64,000 nucleotides of DNA from Ruminococcus callidus (GCF_020709055.1 NZ_JAJFCK010000005.1:1-64000); one strand, 5' to 3'; positions 1 to 9,722 are shown, counted from the first letter of the stretch. Made by a program: numbers and translations. Notes: generated by a model from the sequence alone, not told the origin.

Positions 1-50
1 CAACAAAATTTGCCGAAAAGACGTAGATAGACGCCTATGAACACGAGCTC
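1..50. mobile_element. right end of a palindromic MITE, cut by the window edge
   Basis: These bases match, nearly base for base, the last 50 bases of the complete element at 33159-33318, ending in the same terminal GAACACGAGCTC. The left end lies outside the window. The base triplet after the end is TTA, which fits the TNA-type target duplication seen for the two complete copies (TGA and TAA). It sits directly before the coding remnant of the cell-wall adhesin, so the adhesin probably carries two insertions about 170 bp apart. Confidence 0.75.
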
Positions 51-51
51 T

Positions 52-2981
52 TATAATAACAAGCATCACGGTGCAAACTTCTCCATGCTGCAGGAAAGCC
101 TGCTGCACTGGATTCGCAACGATAACAGCATGACGATTCGGCTGAGTACCGGTGACTGCAATGTCACCATTGACAATGCGCTTGCAACACCGGAGAACTA
201 TCAGGTGCGCTGGTATGTTCTGAGAACCTGTCTTCGCAAGAAATATATGTGGATTTTCGAGCATAATTTTGTTGCAGACAAGGCAAAAATACGCAGGCGG
301 GCTGTCGCCCGGCAAGTATTTTTCACGCAGTATGCAACAAAATTTGCCGAAAAGACACGTGTATACGCTTGTGAAGACAGGTTCTGAAAGATCAGAAGGA
401 CGGCTGGCATGTGGATGGCATTATGACGGCAACTACAAAAGAAATGACTGTCACCAAAGCGTTTCGAAATCTGAGTGAGGCAGAAGTAAACAAGATTCTG
501 GCAGATGGCTACGGGATTGATATGAAGGTCGGAAAGGGTGTCTATCTCTACTTGAAACCGGAGAACACGGAAAGCACCAAAGGACAATATGTGTACACCG
601 GCTCCTATGATGCTGCCACCAAAACCTATACTTGTGTCTGGACGGTGCGGGTTCTGAACGGCGAGCACTATGTGATACAGGAAAAGGGGTATGCGTATGA
701 TACGAACAATTACAATGTTACAGCATTCAGCACGCTCAACAATCAGCCGGATACACAGCGTTCCGGCGACACAGCCGGTCTGGCGGGAAATGTGACGGAT
801 AAGAAATACGACGTGGTCGGCGGTCCGACACGAACTGTCGCCTTTACCAACCTCTACTCGCCGATGGAAACGGCGACCTTGACCATCATGAAGACCAACG
901 CAGACACCAACCTCACCATGCAGGGTGTACACTTTACGCTGACACCCATTGACGGGGACGGCGGCGCAACGGGGGATGCTTCGGAGGTCATCACCAACGC
1001 CAACGGCTATGCCTCCTTTACCGGTCTGAGAGCGGGAACACGCTACCGGCTGGAGGAGAAGCTGACCATGAGCTATTTCAAGCCCAATACGAATACCATG
1101 ATCGTGGACGTGACCAAGACTGCCGACAGCACCATCCCCACTATCACGGTGACAGAAACACCGGAAAACGGCGGGGAATCCAAGACGTACACCAGCTCGG
1201 ACGGCAATCCGGTACTGCTCTACACCGTCAAGAATTACCTGTCCAGCACCACGGCAGTTATCACCAAGAACTTCGAGAACATCACCTCTGACGAGATCAA
1301 AAAGATCCTCAACGGCAACGGGAACAGCGGCAACTGCTACCGCATTGTGGTCAGGGCAGAAAACGGGACAGTCAAGACAACACTCACCGCTGCCAGCGCC
1401 GTGCGCATTTCCTCGGACTGCAAGCAACTGATCTGGTACGTGGGCGGCCTGACGGAGGGTGAACACTATACTCTGACGGAGGAGCACTACCAGAGCTATT
1501 CTACCGCCTATGAAAACGTGACGGTGTCTGCGGAACAGAGCACGCTGATGAGAAACCAGTCGGGGCCGGAAGTTATTGTCGCCGGAAAGGGCGAGGCGAA
1601 AACGGCATCGGTCATTGTGGAAAAGGGCGCAGAACACGAGTGGATCAGCATCACCAATTCCTATTCCAACACATACGACCTCCGGCTGCGCAAGGTGGAC
1701 AGCGTCACCGGAAAGCCCCTGAGCGGCGCAGTGTTCGCCCTCTACGGCAAACACGAGGAGTCCACCGACCCCAGCCGGACGGTGCACTACACCAAGGACG
1801 GCAAGACTATCACGCTCTACTATATCAAGGACGCAGAGAAAACGGCTTCTGACGGCTTCACCACCATTCGTGGGCTGAACTTCTCCGGCACGGCAAAGGC
1901 ATATCTCTATGTGTTACAGGAGACCACTGTGCCGGACGGCTATGCTGCTCCCACGGAGATTACGCCGGAGCAGGTGCTAGAAGTCACGCCGGATGATGTT
2001 GGCAACGGCGACTATGTCCTCTCGGTGCACAACACCGCCAAGACAGCACCTCTCACCATCCGGAAAACCGTGTCCGACGATTTGCAAACCAGGAACAATA
2101 CCTATACCATCCGCCTTATCCTTACCGACCCGAACAAACAGCAGGGAATCGGGGAATACCCGTTTTCATACCAGATTCTGAATGCTGACGGGACGGAAGC
2201 CGGAAGCGGCACGTTTGAGGCCGGTACAGAAACCGCCATCTCCCTCAGAGCAGACCAGCAGATACAGGTGCTGAAAGTGCCCGTCGGGTTCACCTACCAG
2301 ATTACGGAGGAGATCACTGACGCCAGCGGCAACACCCTGTACAAGCCCAATATCACTACTGCGGATCGCTCCGTCTGGTCGAATACCATCACCGGAACGA
2401 TGCGGGAATCGGCGGTGCAGCTGTCGGAGAACTGGGTCAACATCAAGAATTACGAGGAAATGCAAGTGCCGGCGCAGAAGAACCTGACGGTGCAGAAGCA
2501 ATGGTCAGACCTGACCGCAGCGGCACATCCCGCAGTCACCGTGCACCTCTACCAGATGCAGACCGACGCTGCAACTGGGGAAGTTCTGAAAACAGTGGAA
2601 TACGGTACGGCAACGCTGGACGAGTCCGGCAACTGGACGCACACGTGGGAGAACGTGCCGCAGTGCAGCGGGGACAAGACGCAGAATTACAGCTACTTCG
2701 TGCGGGAAGAGGCGGTGAGCGGCTATGACACACGCTATTTCACCACAGGGGAGGAAACGACCGAACTGCTGTCTGCGAAGTGCACGGTAGACGGTGCGGA
2801 ACTTCTGGCGGCACCGGTGGACTGGGAAAAGGCGAGCGTCACCATCGTGAATCGGGAATGCCCCAGACTGCCGTATACCGGCGGAACGGGTGTCACACGG
2901 TATCATGTGCTGGGACTGCTGCTGACACTCGGCGCAGGCACAGGCATCGCATTCCGGTACCGGAAGCGGAAACATTCGTAA
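52..2981 (+). pseudogene. LPXTG cell-wall adhesin with Cna-B/SpaA-like repeats, disrupted by MITEs
   Basis: This encodes the C-terminal part of a large sortase-anchored surface protein. Reading starts in frame from the window edge element and runs to VRWYVL at 222; after the MITE at 224-384 the same protein resumes in another frame with KDQKDGWHVDG from 388. The insertion plus its 3-bp duplication is 164 bp, so it shifts the frame and gives a stop at 385-387. The downstream frame (in-frame ATG at 411, 856 codons) has several beta-sandwich domains: SpaA-type (TLTIMKTNADT, LRLRKVDSVTGKPLSGAVF) and Cna-B type (NLTVQKQWSDL). It ends with LPYTG at about 2868-2882, a hydrophobic segment and the basic tail RKRKHS, a complete sorting signal. 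Whether a truncated product is made from 411 is unknown: it has no visible signal peptide, so it could not be exported. Typical function of the family is adhesion or pilus-like assembly. Confidence 0.85.
224..384. mobile_element. complete 161-bp palindromic MITE inside the adhesin gene
   Basis: The element begins GAACCTGTCTTC and ends GAAGACAGGTTC, perfect 12-bp terminal inverted repeats. It is flanked by TGA at 221-223 and 385-387, a 3-bp target duplication. Removing the element and one duplication restores the adhesin reading frame exactly. The body matches the element at 33159-33318. It has no coding capacity of its own, so it must have been moved by a transposase in trans; TNA duplications and GA-starting ends resemble IS5-group (IS1031-like) elements, which is an inference. 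A central hairpin (CGGGC, loop TGTC, GCCCG) lies near 296-309. Confidence 0.85.
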
Positions 2982-3068
2982 TCCAAAGGGCATCCTCATA
3001 AAATGGGGGTGCTCTTTTCAAAAATATGCTGGATTTGGCTTGTGTAAAGTCATAGTGTGACCAATAGG

Positions 3069-3266
3069 AGGCTCCCCTGAAAGGGGTGATTCCCCATAGA
3101 ATGGGGAAATGTCACGAAGTGACAAAGGGGATCGCTCGGTAAGAGCTGGCAGTGCGCAGCACTGACTGAGGGGTTTCTGATTCTTATTGAAAACATTATG
3201 AAAAGATTTCACCAAAGGACCTCTCCACCGCCTAACGGCGGTCCCCCTCCCCTTTCAGGGGAGGCT
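3069..3266. repeat. intergenic palindromic repeat built from serial hairpins
   Basis: The outer arms AGGCTCCCCTGAAAGGGG (3069-3086) and CCCCTTTCAGGGGAGGCT (3249-3266) are inverted repeats with one mismatch. Between them lie several smaller perfect hairpins: TTCCCCAT/ATGGGGAA, TGTCAC/GTGACA, CAGTGC/GCACTG and CCGCC/GGCGG. There is no convincing reading frame. It fills most of the gap between the adhesin and the cyclophilin gene. It looks like a REP- or MITE-type element; sequences of this style are common in intergenic regions of gut Clostridia as far as I recall. Confidence 0.65.
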
Positions 3267-3305
3267 TTCAGGAAATTGCTTTGTGCGATTCTCTGAAAAA
3301 ATCCC

Positions 3306-3334
3306 TTGCAATTTTCGTGGATACGTGGTATAAT
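3306..3334 (+). promoter_or_regulatory. sigma-A-type promoter of the cyclophilin gene
   Basis: TTGCAA at 3306-3311 and TATAAT at 3329-3334 are separated by 17 bp. The start codon of the lipoprotein gene follows about 90 bp downstream. Confidence 0.8.
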
Positions 3335-3422
3335 GGAAACATTCCTGTGCAGGGAAACGCTGCACAATTGGATTTCGTTCCGGCACGACCGGAAACGGCA
3401 GAAATATGAAAGGAAAATCATC

Positions 3423-4133
3423 ATGATGAAAACATATGGCATGCGCAGCCTTGCGCTGACACTGGGCGCTGCCCTGATGCTCGGCGCATTTGCCGGCTGC
3501 GGTTCTACAAAAGGCGAGGGAAACGTAAAGGTGAAAAAGGATTCCTCCTCCGCACTGGAAGACGTGGCAGAGCAGGAGACCACACAGGAACTGGGCTATT
3601 CCACAGAGCCGGGCGGCACGTTCACCATCACCCTGTATCCGGATGTCGCTCCGCTGACCTGCGAGAACTTCGAGAATCTGGTCAAGGACGGCTTCTATGA
3701 CGGTCTGACATTCCACCGTGTGGTAGACGACTTCATGGCACAGGGCGGCGATCCCCACGGCGACGGCACCGGCGGAAGCGACAAGACCATCAAGGGCGAG
3801 TTCGGCTCCAACGGCGTGGAGAACAGCCTCTCCCACCAGCGTGGCGTAGTTTCCATGGCTCGTTCCTCTGATCCGGACAGCGCCTCCAGCCAGTTCTTTA
3901 TCTGCTACACGGACTGCTCGTTCCTGGATCAGCAGTACGCTGCATTCGGCGAAGTCACCGAGGGTATGGACACGGTGGACTCCTTCTTGCAGGTGTCCCG
4001 TTCCATGGGTACCGACGGCGCAGTTTCCTCGCCGGATGTGCCCATTGTTATTCTGAAGGCAGAGATGGTGGACGATGACGCCGACGGCAATCCGAGAGTC
4101 CAGTTTACCATGAACGATTTCTTGAGCGAATAA
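3423..4133 (+). CDS. cyclophilin-type peptidyl-prolyl cis-trans isomerase, lipoprotein
   Basis: Catalyses cis-trans isomerisation of proline peptide bonds, here probably outside the membrane to help fold exported proteins. The start at 3423 (AGGAAA ribosome site just upstream) gives a 236-residue protein with a signal peptide and the lipobox LGAFAGC, so it should be lipid-anchored by the LspA pathway whose peptidase gene is at 29007. The cyclophilin domain covers most of the rest: [15 protein letters not shown] carries the catalytic Arg and the Phe/Gln core, and [10 protein letters not shown] plus YAAFGEV complete the fold. A start further upstream (3306) would place the promoter inside the gene and lose the N-terminal signal. 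It is transcribed alone or read through to murD. Confidence 0.92.
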   Translation: MMKTYGMRSLALTLGAALMLGAFAGCGSTKGEGNVKVKKDSSSALEDVAEQETTQELGYSTEPGGTFTITLYPDVAPLTCENFENLVKDGFYDGLTFHRVVDDFMAQGGDPHGDGTGGSDKTIKGEFGSNGVENSLSHQRGVVSMARSSDPDSASSQFFICYTDCSFLDQQYAAFGEVTEGMDTVDSFLQVSRSMGTDGAVSSPDVPIVILKAEMVDDDADGNPRVQFTMNDFLSE

Positions 4134-4163
4134 GAGCCGGCGCCGAGATGCGGGGCTTTCACG

Positions 4164-4192
4164 GCAGGCACGGAATCAGACTCCGTGCCTGC
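4164..4192 (+). terminator. hairpin between cyclophilin gene and murD
   Basis: GCAGGCACGGA (4164-4174) pairs perfectly with TCCGTGCCTGC (4182-4192) over a 7-base loop. No run of T follows, so it may be an incomplete terminator or an RNA-stabilising/attenuating hairpin ahead of murD. Confidence 0.45.
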
Positions 4193-4218
4193 TGTGCTGT
4201 CACGGGAGGAGAATTCTT

Positions 4219-5613
4219 ATGAATCACAATATCACACGTTTTTTTGAACAGATGAAACAGAGCCGGGTCGCTTTTATCGGAACCGGTGTGACCAACGGCG
4301 ACATCATCCGCCTGTTCCGGAAAAAGGGCATTGAGGTTACTCTGCTGGACCGCAAGACCGCAGACAAGCTGGGCGCAGCCTATGACGAGTTCAAGGCGCT
4401 GGGCGTACAGTTCTGTCTGGGGGATGCCTACTTAGACCGCCTGACGGATTATGACGTTGTCTTTCGTTCGCCGGGCATGTACTACCACAACGAGAAGCTC
4501 CAGCAGGCACGGGCACAGGGTGTTGTCATCACCTCGGAGATGGAGGTGTTCTTCCAGCTCTGCCCCTGCAAGATCTATGCAGTTACCGGTTCGGACGGAA
4601 AGACCACTACGACCACGCTGATCTCCGAGTTTCTCTCCCGTGCCGGCTATCGGGTGCACAAGGGCGGCAATATCGGCCGTGCCCTCCTGCCCATCATCGA
4701 TGACATCCGGGAGGAAGATGTGGCTGTGGTGGAGCTGTCCAGCTTCCAGCTGCTCTCCATGCGCCAGTCGCCGGACGTTGCCGTCATCACCAACATCGCT
4801 CCCAACCATCTGGACGTGCACGGCACCATGGAGGAGTATATCTACGCCAAGACCAATCTCATCGCCCATCAGGACGCTTTCTCCCGCACCATCCTCAATC
4901 AGGACAACGAGGCAACCATGAATCTGGCATCCATGGTGCGTGGCACGCTGACCACCTTCTCCCGTAAGACCCAGCCGGCATTCGGCACGTTCCTGCGGGA
5001 GGACGGCATGCTCTGCTATGTCAAGAACGGCGAGGTAACACCGGTGGTGCACAAGGACGACATCCGCATTCCGGGCATGCACAACGTAGAGAACTATCTG
5101 GCAGCCATCAATGCCGTTTGGGGCACCGTGTCCATTGAGGACATTGTCTATGTGGCAAAGAACTTCGGCGGCGTGGAGCACCGCATTGAATTTGTGCGGG
5201 AGCTGGACGGCGTAAAGTGGTATAACGACAGCATCGCCACCAGTCCGACCCGTGTTCTCGCCGGACTGCGCTCGTTCTCCCAGAAGCTCATCGTCATCAT
5301 GGGCGGCTATGACAAGAAGATCCCCTTTGAACCCATGGCGGATACCGTCTGCCAGCAGGTGAAGCTGGTGCTGCTCATGGGCGTGACTGCCGACAAGATC
5401 GAAAAGGCGATCCGTGGCAGTCAGTATTATCAGGAGGGCGCACCGGAACTGGTGCACGTTTCCTCCATGGAGGAGGCAGTACAGGAGGCACGGAAGCGTG
5501 CCAAGGCAGGGGATATCGTCACCCTCTCGCCCGCCTGCGCAAGCTTTGACCTCTACCCGAATTTCGAGGCACGCGGCATCCACTATAAGAATCTGGTAAA
5601 GGAGCTGCACTGA
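4219..5613 (+). CDS. murD: UDP-N-acetylmuramoyl-L-alanine--D-glutamate ligase
   Basis: Adds D-glutamate to UDP-MurNAc-L-Ala using ATP, a cytoplasmic step of peptidoglycan precursor synthesis. The 464-residue protein has the three-domain Mur ligase layout: an N-terminal Rossmann-like UDP-binding domain (GTGVTNGD near 21-28), the central ATP-binding loop TGSDGKTT at 123-130, and a C-terminal domain with MGGYDKK. The length is normal for MurD. GGGAGGAG 8 bases upstream supports the ATG at 4219. It stands outside a dcw-type cluster here and is followed 2 bases later by an M42 peptidase gene, so it probably shares a transcript with the next genes. Confidence 0.95.
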   Translation: MNHNITRFFEQMKQSRVAFIGTGVTNGDIIRLFRKKGIEVTLLDRKTADKLGAAYDEFKALGVQFCLGDAYLDRLTDYDVVFRSPGMYYHNEKLQQARAQGVVITSEMEVFFQLCPCKIYAVTGSDGKTTTTTLISEFLSRAGYRVHKGGNIGRALLPIIDDIREEDVAVVELSSFQLLSMRQSPDVAVITNIAPNHLDVHGTMEEYIYAKTNLIAHQDAFSRTILNQDNEATMNLASMVRGTLTTFSRKTQPAFGTFLREDGMLCYVKNGEVTPVVHKDDIRIPGMHNVENYLAAINAVWGTVSIEDIVYVAKNFGGVEHRIEFVRELDGVKWYNDSIATSPTRVLAGLRSFSQKLIVIMGGYDKKIPFEPMADTVCQQVKLVLLMGVTADKIEKAIRGSQYYQEGAPELVHVSSMEEAVQEARKRAKAGDIVTLSPACASFDLYPNFEARGIHYKNLVKELH

Positions 5614-5615
5614 GT

Positions 5616-6626
5616 ATGGACTTGAATACACTGCTACAAAAGCTGACGGCGCCGGCGTGTGTTTCCGGCAGCGAGTCCGCCATTGCAGAAACCGCAGCGG
5701 AGCTGCTGCGCCCGTTCTGCGACACAGTGGAGATCGTCAGCGGCAATGTCTGCGGCACACTGGGCAGCCGTCAGGCGGGAAAGCCCCATGTGCTGCTGGA
5801 TGCGCATCTGGATCAGGTGGGCTTTGTGGTCACGGAGATCACGCCGGACGGCTTTGTCCGTGTGGGAAATGTGGGCGGTCTGGAATACCGCTTCATGCCG
5901 GCGCAGCGTGTGCTGCTCCACGGCAGACAGAACATCGCCGGTGTGATCTGCTGCATTCCGCCCCATTTGCAGAGCGGCAAAAAGGAACACGTGGCAGAGG
6001 TGACAGAACTCGCCATCGACACCGGCTATTCCAGGGAGCATCTGGAACAGCTGCTTTCGGTGGGGGACAGTGTGACCTTTGATATGCCGTTTCGCACCAT
6101 GGCGGGCGGCTATGTTACCAGTCCCTCGCTGGATGACCGCTGCGGCATGGCGGCAATTCTCTGCGCCATGGAGGAATTGCAGGGGCAGGCGCTGCCGTGC
6201 AGCCTGAGCGTGCTCTTCTCCACACAGGAGGAACTGGGGGAGCGTGGCGCCAAGATCGGTGCCTATACCATTGCGCCGGACATTGCGCTGGCAGTAGATG
6301 TCACATTCGGCGATGCGGGAGAAAAGGTGGGCGTCTGCGGAAAAGGCCCCCTCATCGGCATTTCGCCCTCCCTGTCCCGTGATGTGAGCGATGCACTGAT
6401 CGCTGCGGCAGATGCGGCGCAGATTCCGTGGCAGCCAGAAGTCATGGCGGGAACGACCGGCACCAATGCCGACCGCTTTGCTGTCACACGGGGCGGCGTG
6501 CGTGCCGGCACCGTTTCCATTCCGCTGTGCCACATGCACACACCGGTGGAGAAGATTCGAACAGAGGACGTGGCGCTGACAGGAAAGCTGCTGGCGGCAT
6601 ATGTAAGGGGGTGCGCATCATGCTGA
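5616..6626 (+). CDS. M42 family metallopeptidase (aminopeptidase), copy 1
   Basis: A 336-residue M42 (TET/glutamyl aminopeptidase-like) enzyme that trims N-terminal residues from peptides in the cytoplasm, usually as a dodecamer with two metal ions. Visible family motifs: AHLDQVGFV with the metal His and catalytic Asp, LDDRCGM with the bridging Asp, STQEELGERGAK with the Glu pair, DVTFGD, and the C-terminal HMHTPVEK metal His. The usual Glu after HxD is Gln here (HLDQ), unlike copy 2 (HMDE). The start is 2 bases after murD. The 3' end overlaps the next M42 gene by 7 bases, so the two are translationally linked and probably form related or mixed assemblies. Confidence 0.9.
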   Translation: MDLNTLLQKLTAPACVSGSESAIAETAAELLRPFCDTVEIVSGNVCGTLGSRQAGKPHVLLDAHLDQVGFVVTEITPDGFVRVGNVGGLEYRFMPAQRVLLHGRQNIAGVICCIPPHLQSGKKEHVAEVTELAIDTGYSREHLEQLLSVGDSVTFDMPFRTMAGGYVTSPSLDDRCGMAAILCAMEELQGQALPCSLSVLFSTQEELGERGAKIGAYTIAPDIALAVDVTFGDAGEKVGVCGKGPLIGISPSLSRDVSDALIAAADAAQIPWQPEVMAGTTGTNADRFAVTRGGVRAGTVSIPLCHMHTPVEKIRTEDVALTGKLLAAYVRGCASC

Positions 6627-7651
6627 ACCATTTCGAGGAACTTTGCAATTTGTGCGCCGTTTCCGGCGACGAGGGCGCTGTGCGGGACTATGTGTGCCGT
6701 GCGCTGGAGGGAAACCCCACAGTTTCGTGGCAGATCGACCCGCTGGGAAATCTGCTGGTGGAGAAAAAGGGCGCACAGCGTGCTCCGCATCACCTGATGG
6801 TGAGCGCCCACATGGACGAGGTTGGCCTGATCGTCACTCACGTTCAGGACGGCGGTCTGCTGGAGATTGCAGCCGTGGGCGGTGTGGATGCCTCGGTGGT
6901 CATCGGCAGACAGTTCCTGGTGGGCAGACAGCATATTCCCGGCATTGTAGGAACGAAACCGGTGCATCTGCTCTCCAAGGAACAGCGCAGCCAGCTGCCC
7001 ACCTTTGACGGACTGGTGCTGGACATCGGCGCATCCTCGGCAGAGGAGGCACGGAAGCTTGCGCCGGAGGGCACGTGCGCCTATTTCTGTCCGTACTTCC
7101 GGACGCTGGGGGACGGCAGAGTTTGCAGCAAGGCAATCGACGACCGTGCCGGCTGCGCACTGCTGCTGGGGCTGCTGGAACAGGAGCTGCCCTATGACAT
7201 CACCGCTGCATTTCTGGTGCAGGAGGAGATCGGACTGCGTGGCGCAACGGCTGCTGCCTATACCGTTGCACCGGAATTTGCGCTGGTGCTGGAGGCGACC
7301 ACGGCGGCAGATATCGTCGGCGCATCCGGCGGCGAACGGGTCTGCACGCTGGGCGGCGGGCCGGTGATCTCTTTCATGGACCGCAGCACCATGTACGACA
7401 AGGGCATGTATCAGGCGGCGTTTGCGCAGTGTCAGGCACAGGGAATTCCCTGCCAGACCAAGACACGCATCGCCGGCGGCAACGACAGCGGCGCCATCCA
7501 TGTCAGCCGTGGCGGTGTGCGGACGCTGGCAGTTTCTCTGCCGTGCCGCTATCTGCACTCGCCGTCCTGCGTGGCAGATCTGGCAGATCTGGACGCCTTT
7601 GCTGCATTCCTGCCCCAGATGATTCAAAAACTCATGGAAGAAGACGTGTGA
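6620..7651 (+). CDS. M42 family metallopeptidase (aminopeptidase), copy 2
   Basis: A 343-residue M42 peptidase paralogous to the gene before it. It carries AHMDEVGLI, IDDRAGC, VQEEIGLRGA, LEATTAAD and a C-terminal YLHSPS His, that is, all expected metal and catalytic positions. The ATG at 6620 is chosen because it follows AAGGGGGTG with good spacing and overlaps the previous stop by 7 bases; the open frame extends upstream but only as a shadow of copy 1. Substrate preference cannot be read from sequence. Confidence 0.9.
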   Translation: MLNHFEELCNLCAVSGDEGAVRDYVCRALEGNPTVSWQIDPLGNLLVEKKGAQRAPHHLMVSAHMDEVGLIVTHVQDGGLLEIAAVGGVDASVVIGRQFLVGRQHIPGIVGTKPVHLLSKEQRSQLPTFDGLVLDIGASSAEEARKLAPEGTCAYFCPYFRTLGDGRVCSKAIDDRAGCALLLGLLEQELPYDITAAFLVQEEIGLRGATAAAYTVAPEFALVLEATTAADIVGASGGERVCTLGGGPVISFMDRSTMYDKGMYQAAFAQCQAQGIPCQTKTRIAGGNDSGAIHVSRGGVRTLAVSLPCRYLHSPSCVADLADLDAFAAFLPQMIQKLMEEDV

Positions 7652-7655
7652 CCGT

Positions 7656-8441
7656 ATGATACAACAAATCGCAACATTTACGCCGGAGGAAACGGCGGTG
7701 CTGGAACAGACATGGCGTGGACGGCAGATGCTCTCTTACCAGCGGGCTTACGGCGGCGGCTACGATTTCTGCCGGTTTTTCCGGCTTCAGTATTCCGAGG
7801 GGACGGGCTGGATGTTTCTGTTTAATGCAACGCTGCTGATCTGTGCGGCGCAGCCGATTCCCAGCGAGGAGATCGTCACGTTCGTCCGGATGCATCTGCC
7901 GTTTCGCATCGAGTGCCCCCAGTTTCTGCTGCCGGCGCTGGCGGAGATTCCCAACTATCAGAAACTGCATCGGGCGACCTTTGAACTGGTGCCATCCCAG
8001 CCGTCAGCGCAGTTCTCGCCGGAGGAGGTGGCGCTTCAGCCGAAATTGCAGGATGTCTATGGCATCTTGCAGGAGGGCTTCCCCAATCTGCTGGACTATC
8101 CCATCTGGCTGACCGACGTGTCCCACCGCTGCCGGCACGGCATGAGCCACGTGCTCACCTACCGGAACAGCTCCACCCTGACGCTGGTCTTTGACTGGAA
8201 AGATCAGGTGCTGGTGGGACAGGTGGCGACCCGTGCGGCGCAGCGTGGAAGCGGCTACGCCCGTGATTTCCTGCGCTGGACGGCGCAGTGGCTGGCGCAG
8301 CAGGGCAAGCATGCCGTGTTGTTTGCGCTGGACATCCGCATCAGCTTCTATCGGGAAATCGGGTTTCGGGAAATCGCCTCGGAGTACGTGCTGGAGCGTA
8401 CCGACGTCCAAAAAGAAGAACAGAAGAAGGGAGCACTGTAA
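7656..8441 (+). CDS. GNAT family N-acetyltransferase-like protein
   Basis: A 261-residue protein with an N-terminal half of unclear fold and a C-terminal GNAT-like domain: a beta strand LVGQVATRAAQRGSGYARD that matches the acetyl-CoA pyrophosphate loop (Q/RxxGxG/A), followed by helix FLRWTAQWLAQQGK and the terminal SFYREIGFREI typical of GNATs. It would transfer an acetyl group from acetyl-CoA to an unknown amine. It begins 4 bases after the M42 gene and ends 3 bases before the next gene, so it is part of the same operon. Confidence 0.75.
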   Translation: MIQQIATFTPEETAVLEQTWRGRQMLSYQRAYGGGYDFCRFFRLQYSEGTGWMFLFNATLLICAAQPIPSEEIVTFVRMHLPFRIECPQFLLPALAEIPNYQKLHRATFELVPSQPSAQFSPEEVALQPKLQDVYGILQEGFPNLLDYPIWLTDVSHRCRHGMSHVLTYRNSSTLTLVFDWKDQVLVGQVATRAAQRGSGYARDFLRWTAQWLAQQGKHAVLFALDIRISFYREIGFREIASEYVLERTDVQKEEQKKGAL

Positions 8442-8444
8442 ATC

Positions 8445-9722
8445 ATGACAGAGCTGCAAGACTTTTTTTCCATTGATCAGCGCCTGATGGAGGCGGCGCA
8501 GCAGGCAGAGGATGCCTGCAAAGCAGATTTCGAGCGCATTGAAAAGAATGCCGCTTATAATAGCGCCAAGGTGCTGGCAGCATTTCAGAAGAGCCGTGTG
8601 AGCGAGCCGTGTTTCTACGGCACCACGGGCTACGGCTACGGCGATCAGGGCCGGGAAGTGCTGGATCAGGTATTCGCCGAGGCATTCGGCGCAGAGGATG
8701 CGCTGGTGCGCCATAATTTCGTGTCCGGCACCCATGCGCTGACCGTCGCCCTGTTCGGCGTGCTGCGCACAGGGGACAAGATGGTCGCTCTCACCGGCAG
8801 ACCTTACGACACGCTGGAGGGCGTCATCGGTCTGACCGGTGATGCCAAGAGCGGTTCGCTGCAAAACTTCGGCGTACAGTACGGGGAGATCCCGCTGCTA
8901 GCGGACGGCACGCCAGACTATGACGCTGTGGCAGATGCCGTACAGGGGGCGAGGGTGGCGTACATCCAGCGCTCCCGTGGCTACTCGCTGCGTCCGGCAC
9001 TGACCATTGCGCAGATCCGCCGGCTGGCGGAGATCGTGCGCCGTGCCAATCCGGATGCCGTCATCATGGTGGACAACTGCTACGGAGAGTTCGTGGAGAC
9101 GCAGGAGCCGGTACAGGCGGACTGCGACCTGATGATCGGCTCTATGATCAAGAACGTGGGCGGCGGCATTGCCCGCACCGGCGGATACATCGCCGGCAGA
9201 AAAGATCTGGTGCAGCAGTGCGCCGAGCGTCTGACCTGCATTGGCATGGGCAAGGAAGTCGGCTGTACGCTGGACATGAACCGTGAAATGTATCTGGGCT
9301 TTTTCCATGCGCCGGAGACTACGGCACAGGCGCTGAAAACCGCCGACTTTGCAGCAGCCCTGTTCGGTAGCTTTGGCTTCGCCTGCTACCCCCGTGTGGG
9401 CGAGACCCGTGGCGACATTGTGGAGGCGATCCGGCTGGGCGACGAGGCACGCCTCACGGCGTTCTGTCAGGGCATCCAGCAGGGATCGCCGGTGGATTCC
9501 TACGTGGTGCCGGAGGCGTGGGACATGCCGGGATATACCAGCAAGGTCATCATGGCAGCCGGTGCGTTCACCATGGGCGCATCCATCGAGCTGTCCGCCG
9601 ATGCCCCCATTCGGGAGCCGTTCGCCGTTTGGATGCAGGGCGGTATCACCTACAACAGCGGCAAGATCGGGATTCTGCTGGCGGCGCAGAAGCTGCTGGA
9701 GCAGGGACTGATCACGCTGTAA
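8445..9722 (+). CDS. methionine gamma-lyase family protein (YnbB-like, PLP-dependent)
   Basis: A 425-residue fold-type I PLP enzyme of the family sometimes labelled aluminium resistance protein/YnbB. The opening helix and FYGTTGYGYGDQGRE are family hallmarks; NFVSGTHAL forms the phosphate-binding region, VMVDNCYGEF supplies the Asp that contacts the pyridine ring, and SMIKNVGGGIA carries the PLP-binding Lys. The natural substrate is not established for this family. In Bacillus the homologue lies near hfq/miaA; here miaA is 11 kb away. It closes the murD-M42-M42-GNAT transcription unit. Confidence 0.88.
   Translation: MTELQDFFSIDQRLMEAAQQAEDACKADFERIEKNAAYNSAKVLAAFQKSRVSEPCFYGTTGYGYGDQGREVLDQVFAEAFGAEDALVRHNFVSGTHALTVALFGVLRTGDKMVALTGRPYDTLEGVIGLTGDAKSGSLQNFGVQYGEIPLLADGTPDYDAVADAVQGARVAYIQRSRGYSLRPALTIAQIRRLAEIVRRANPDAVIMVDNCYGEFVETQEPVQADCDLMIGSMIKNVGGGIARTGGYIAGRKDLVQQCAERLTCIGMGKEVGCTLDMNREMYLGFFHAPETTAQALKTADFAAALFGSFGFACYPRVGETRGDIVEAIRLGDEARLTAFCQGIQQGSPVDSYVVPEAWDMPGYTSKVIMAAGAFTMGASIELSADAPIREPFAVWMQGGITYNSGKIGILLAAQKLLEQGLITL

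Noticed and set aside
201..1787. 528-codon - strand frame across the adhesin remnant
   Set aside because: It crosses the MITE and mirrors the adhesin coding sequence; no family features.
3018..3215. 65-codon - strand frame in the serial-hairpin repeat
   Set aside because: It lies in palindromic repeat DNA and lacks a ribosome site.
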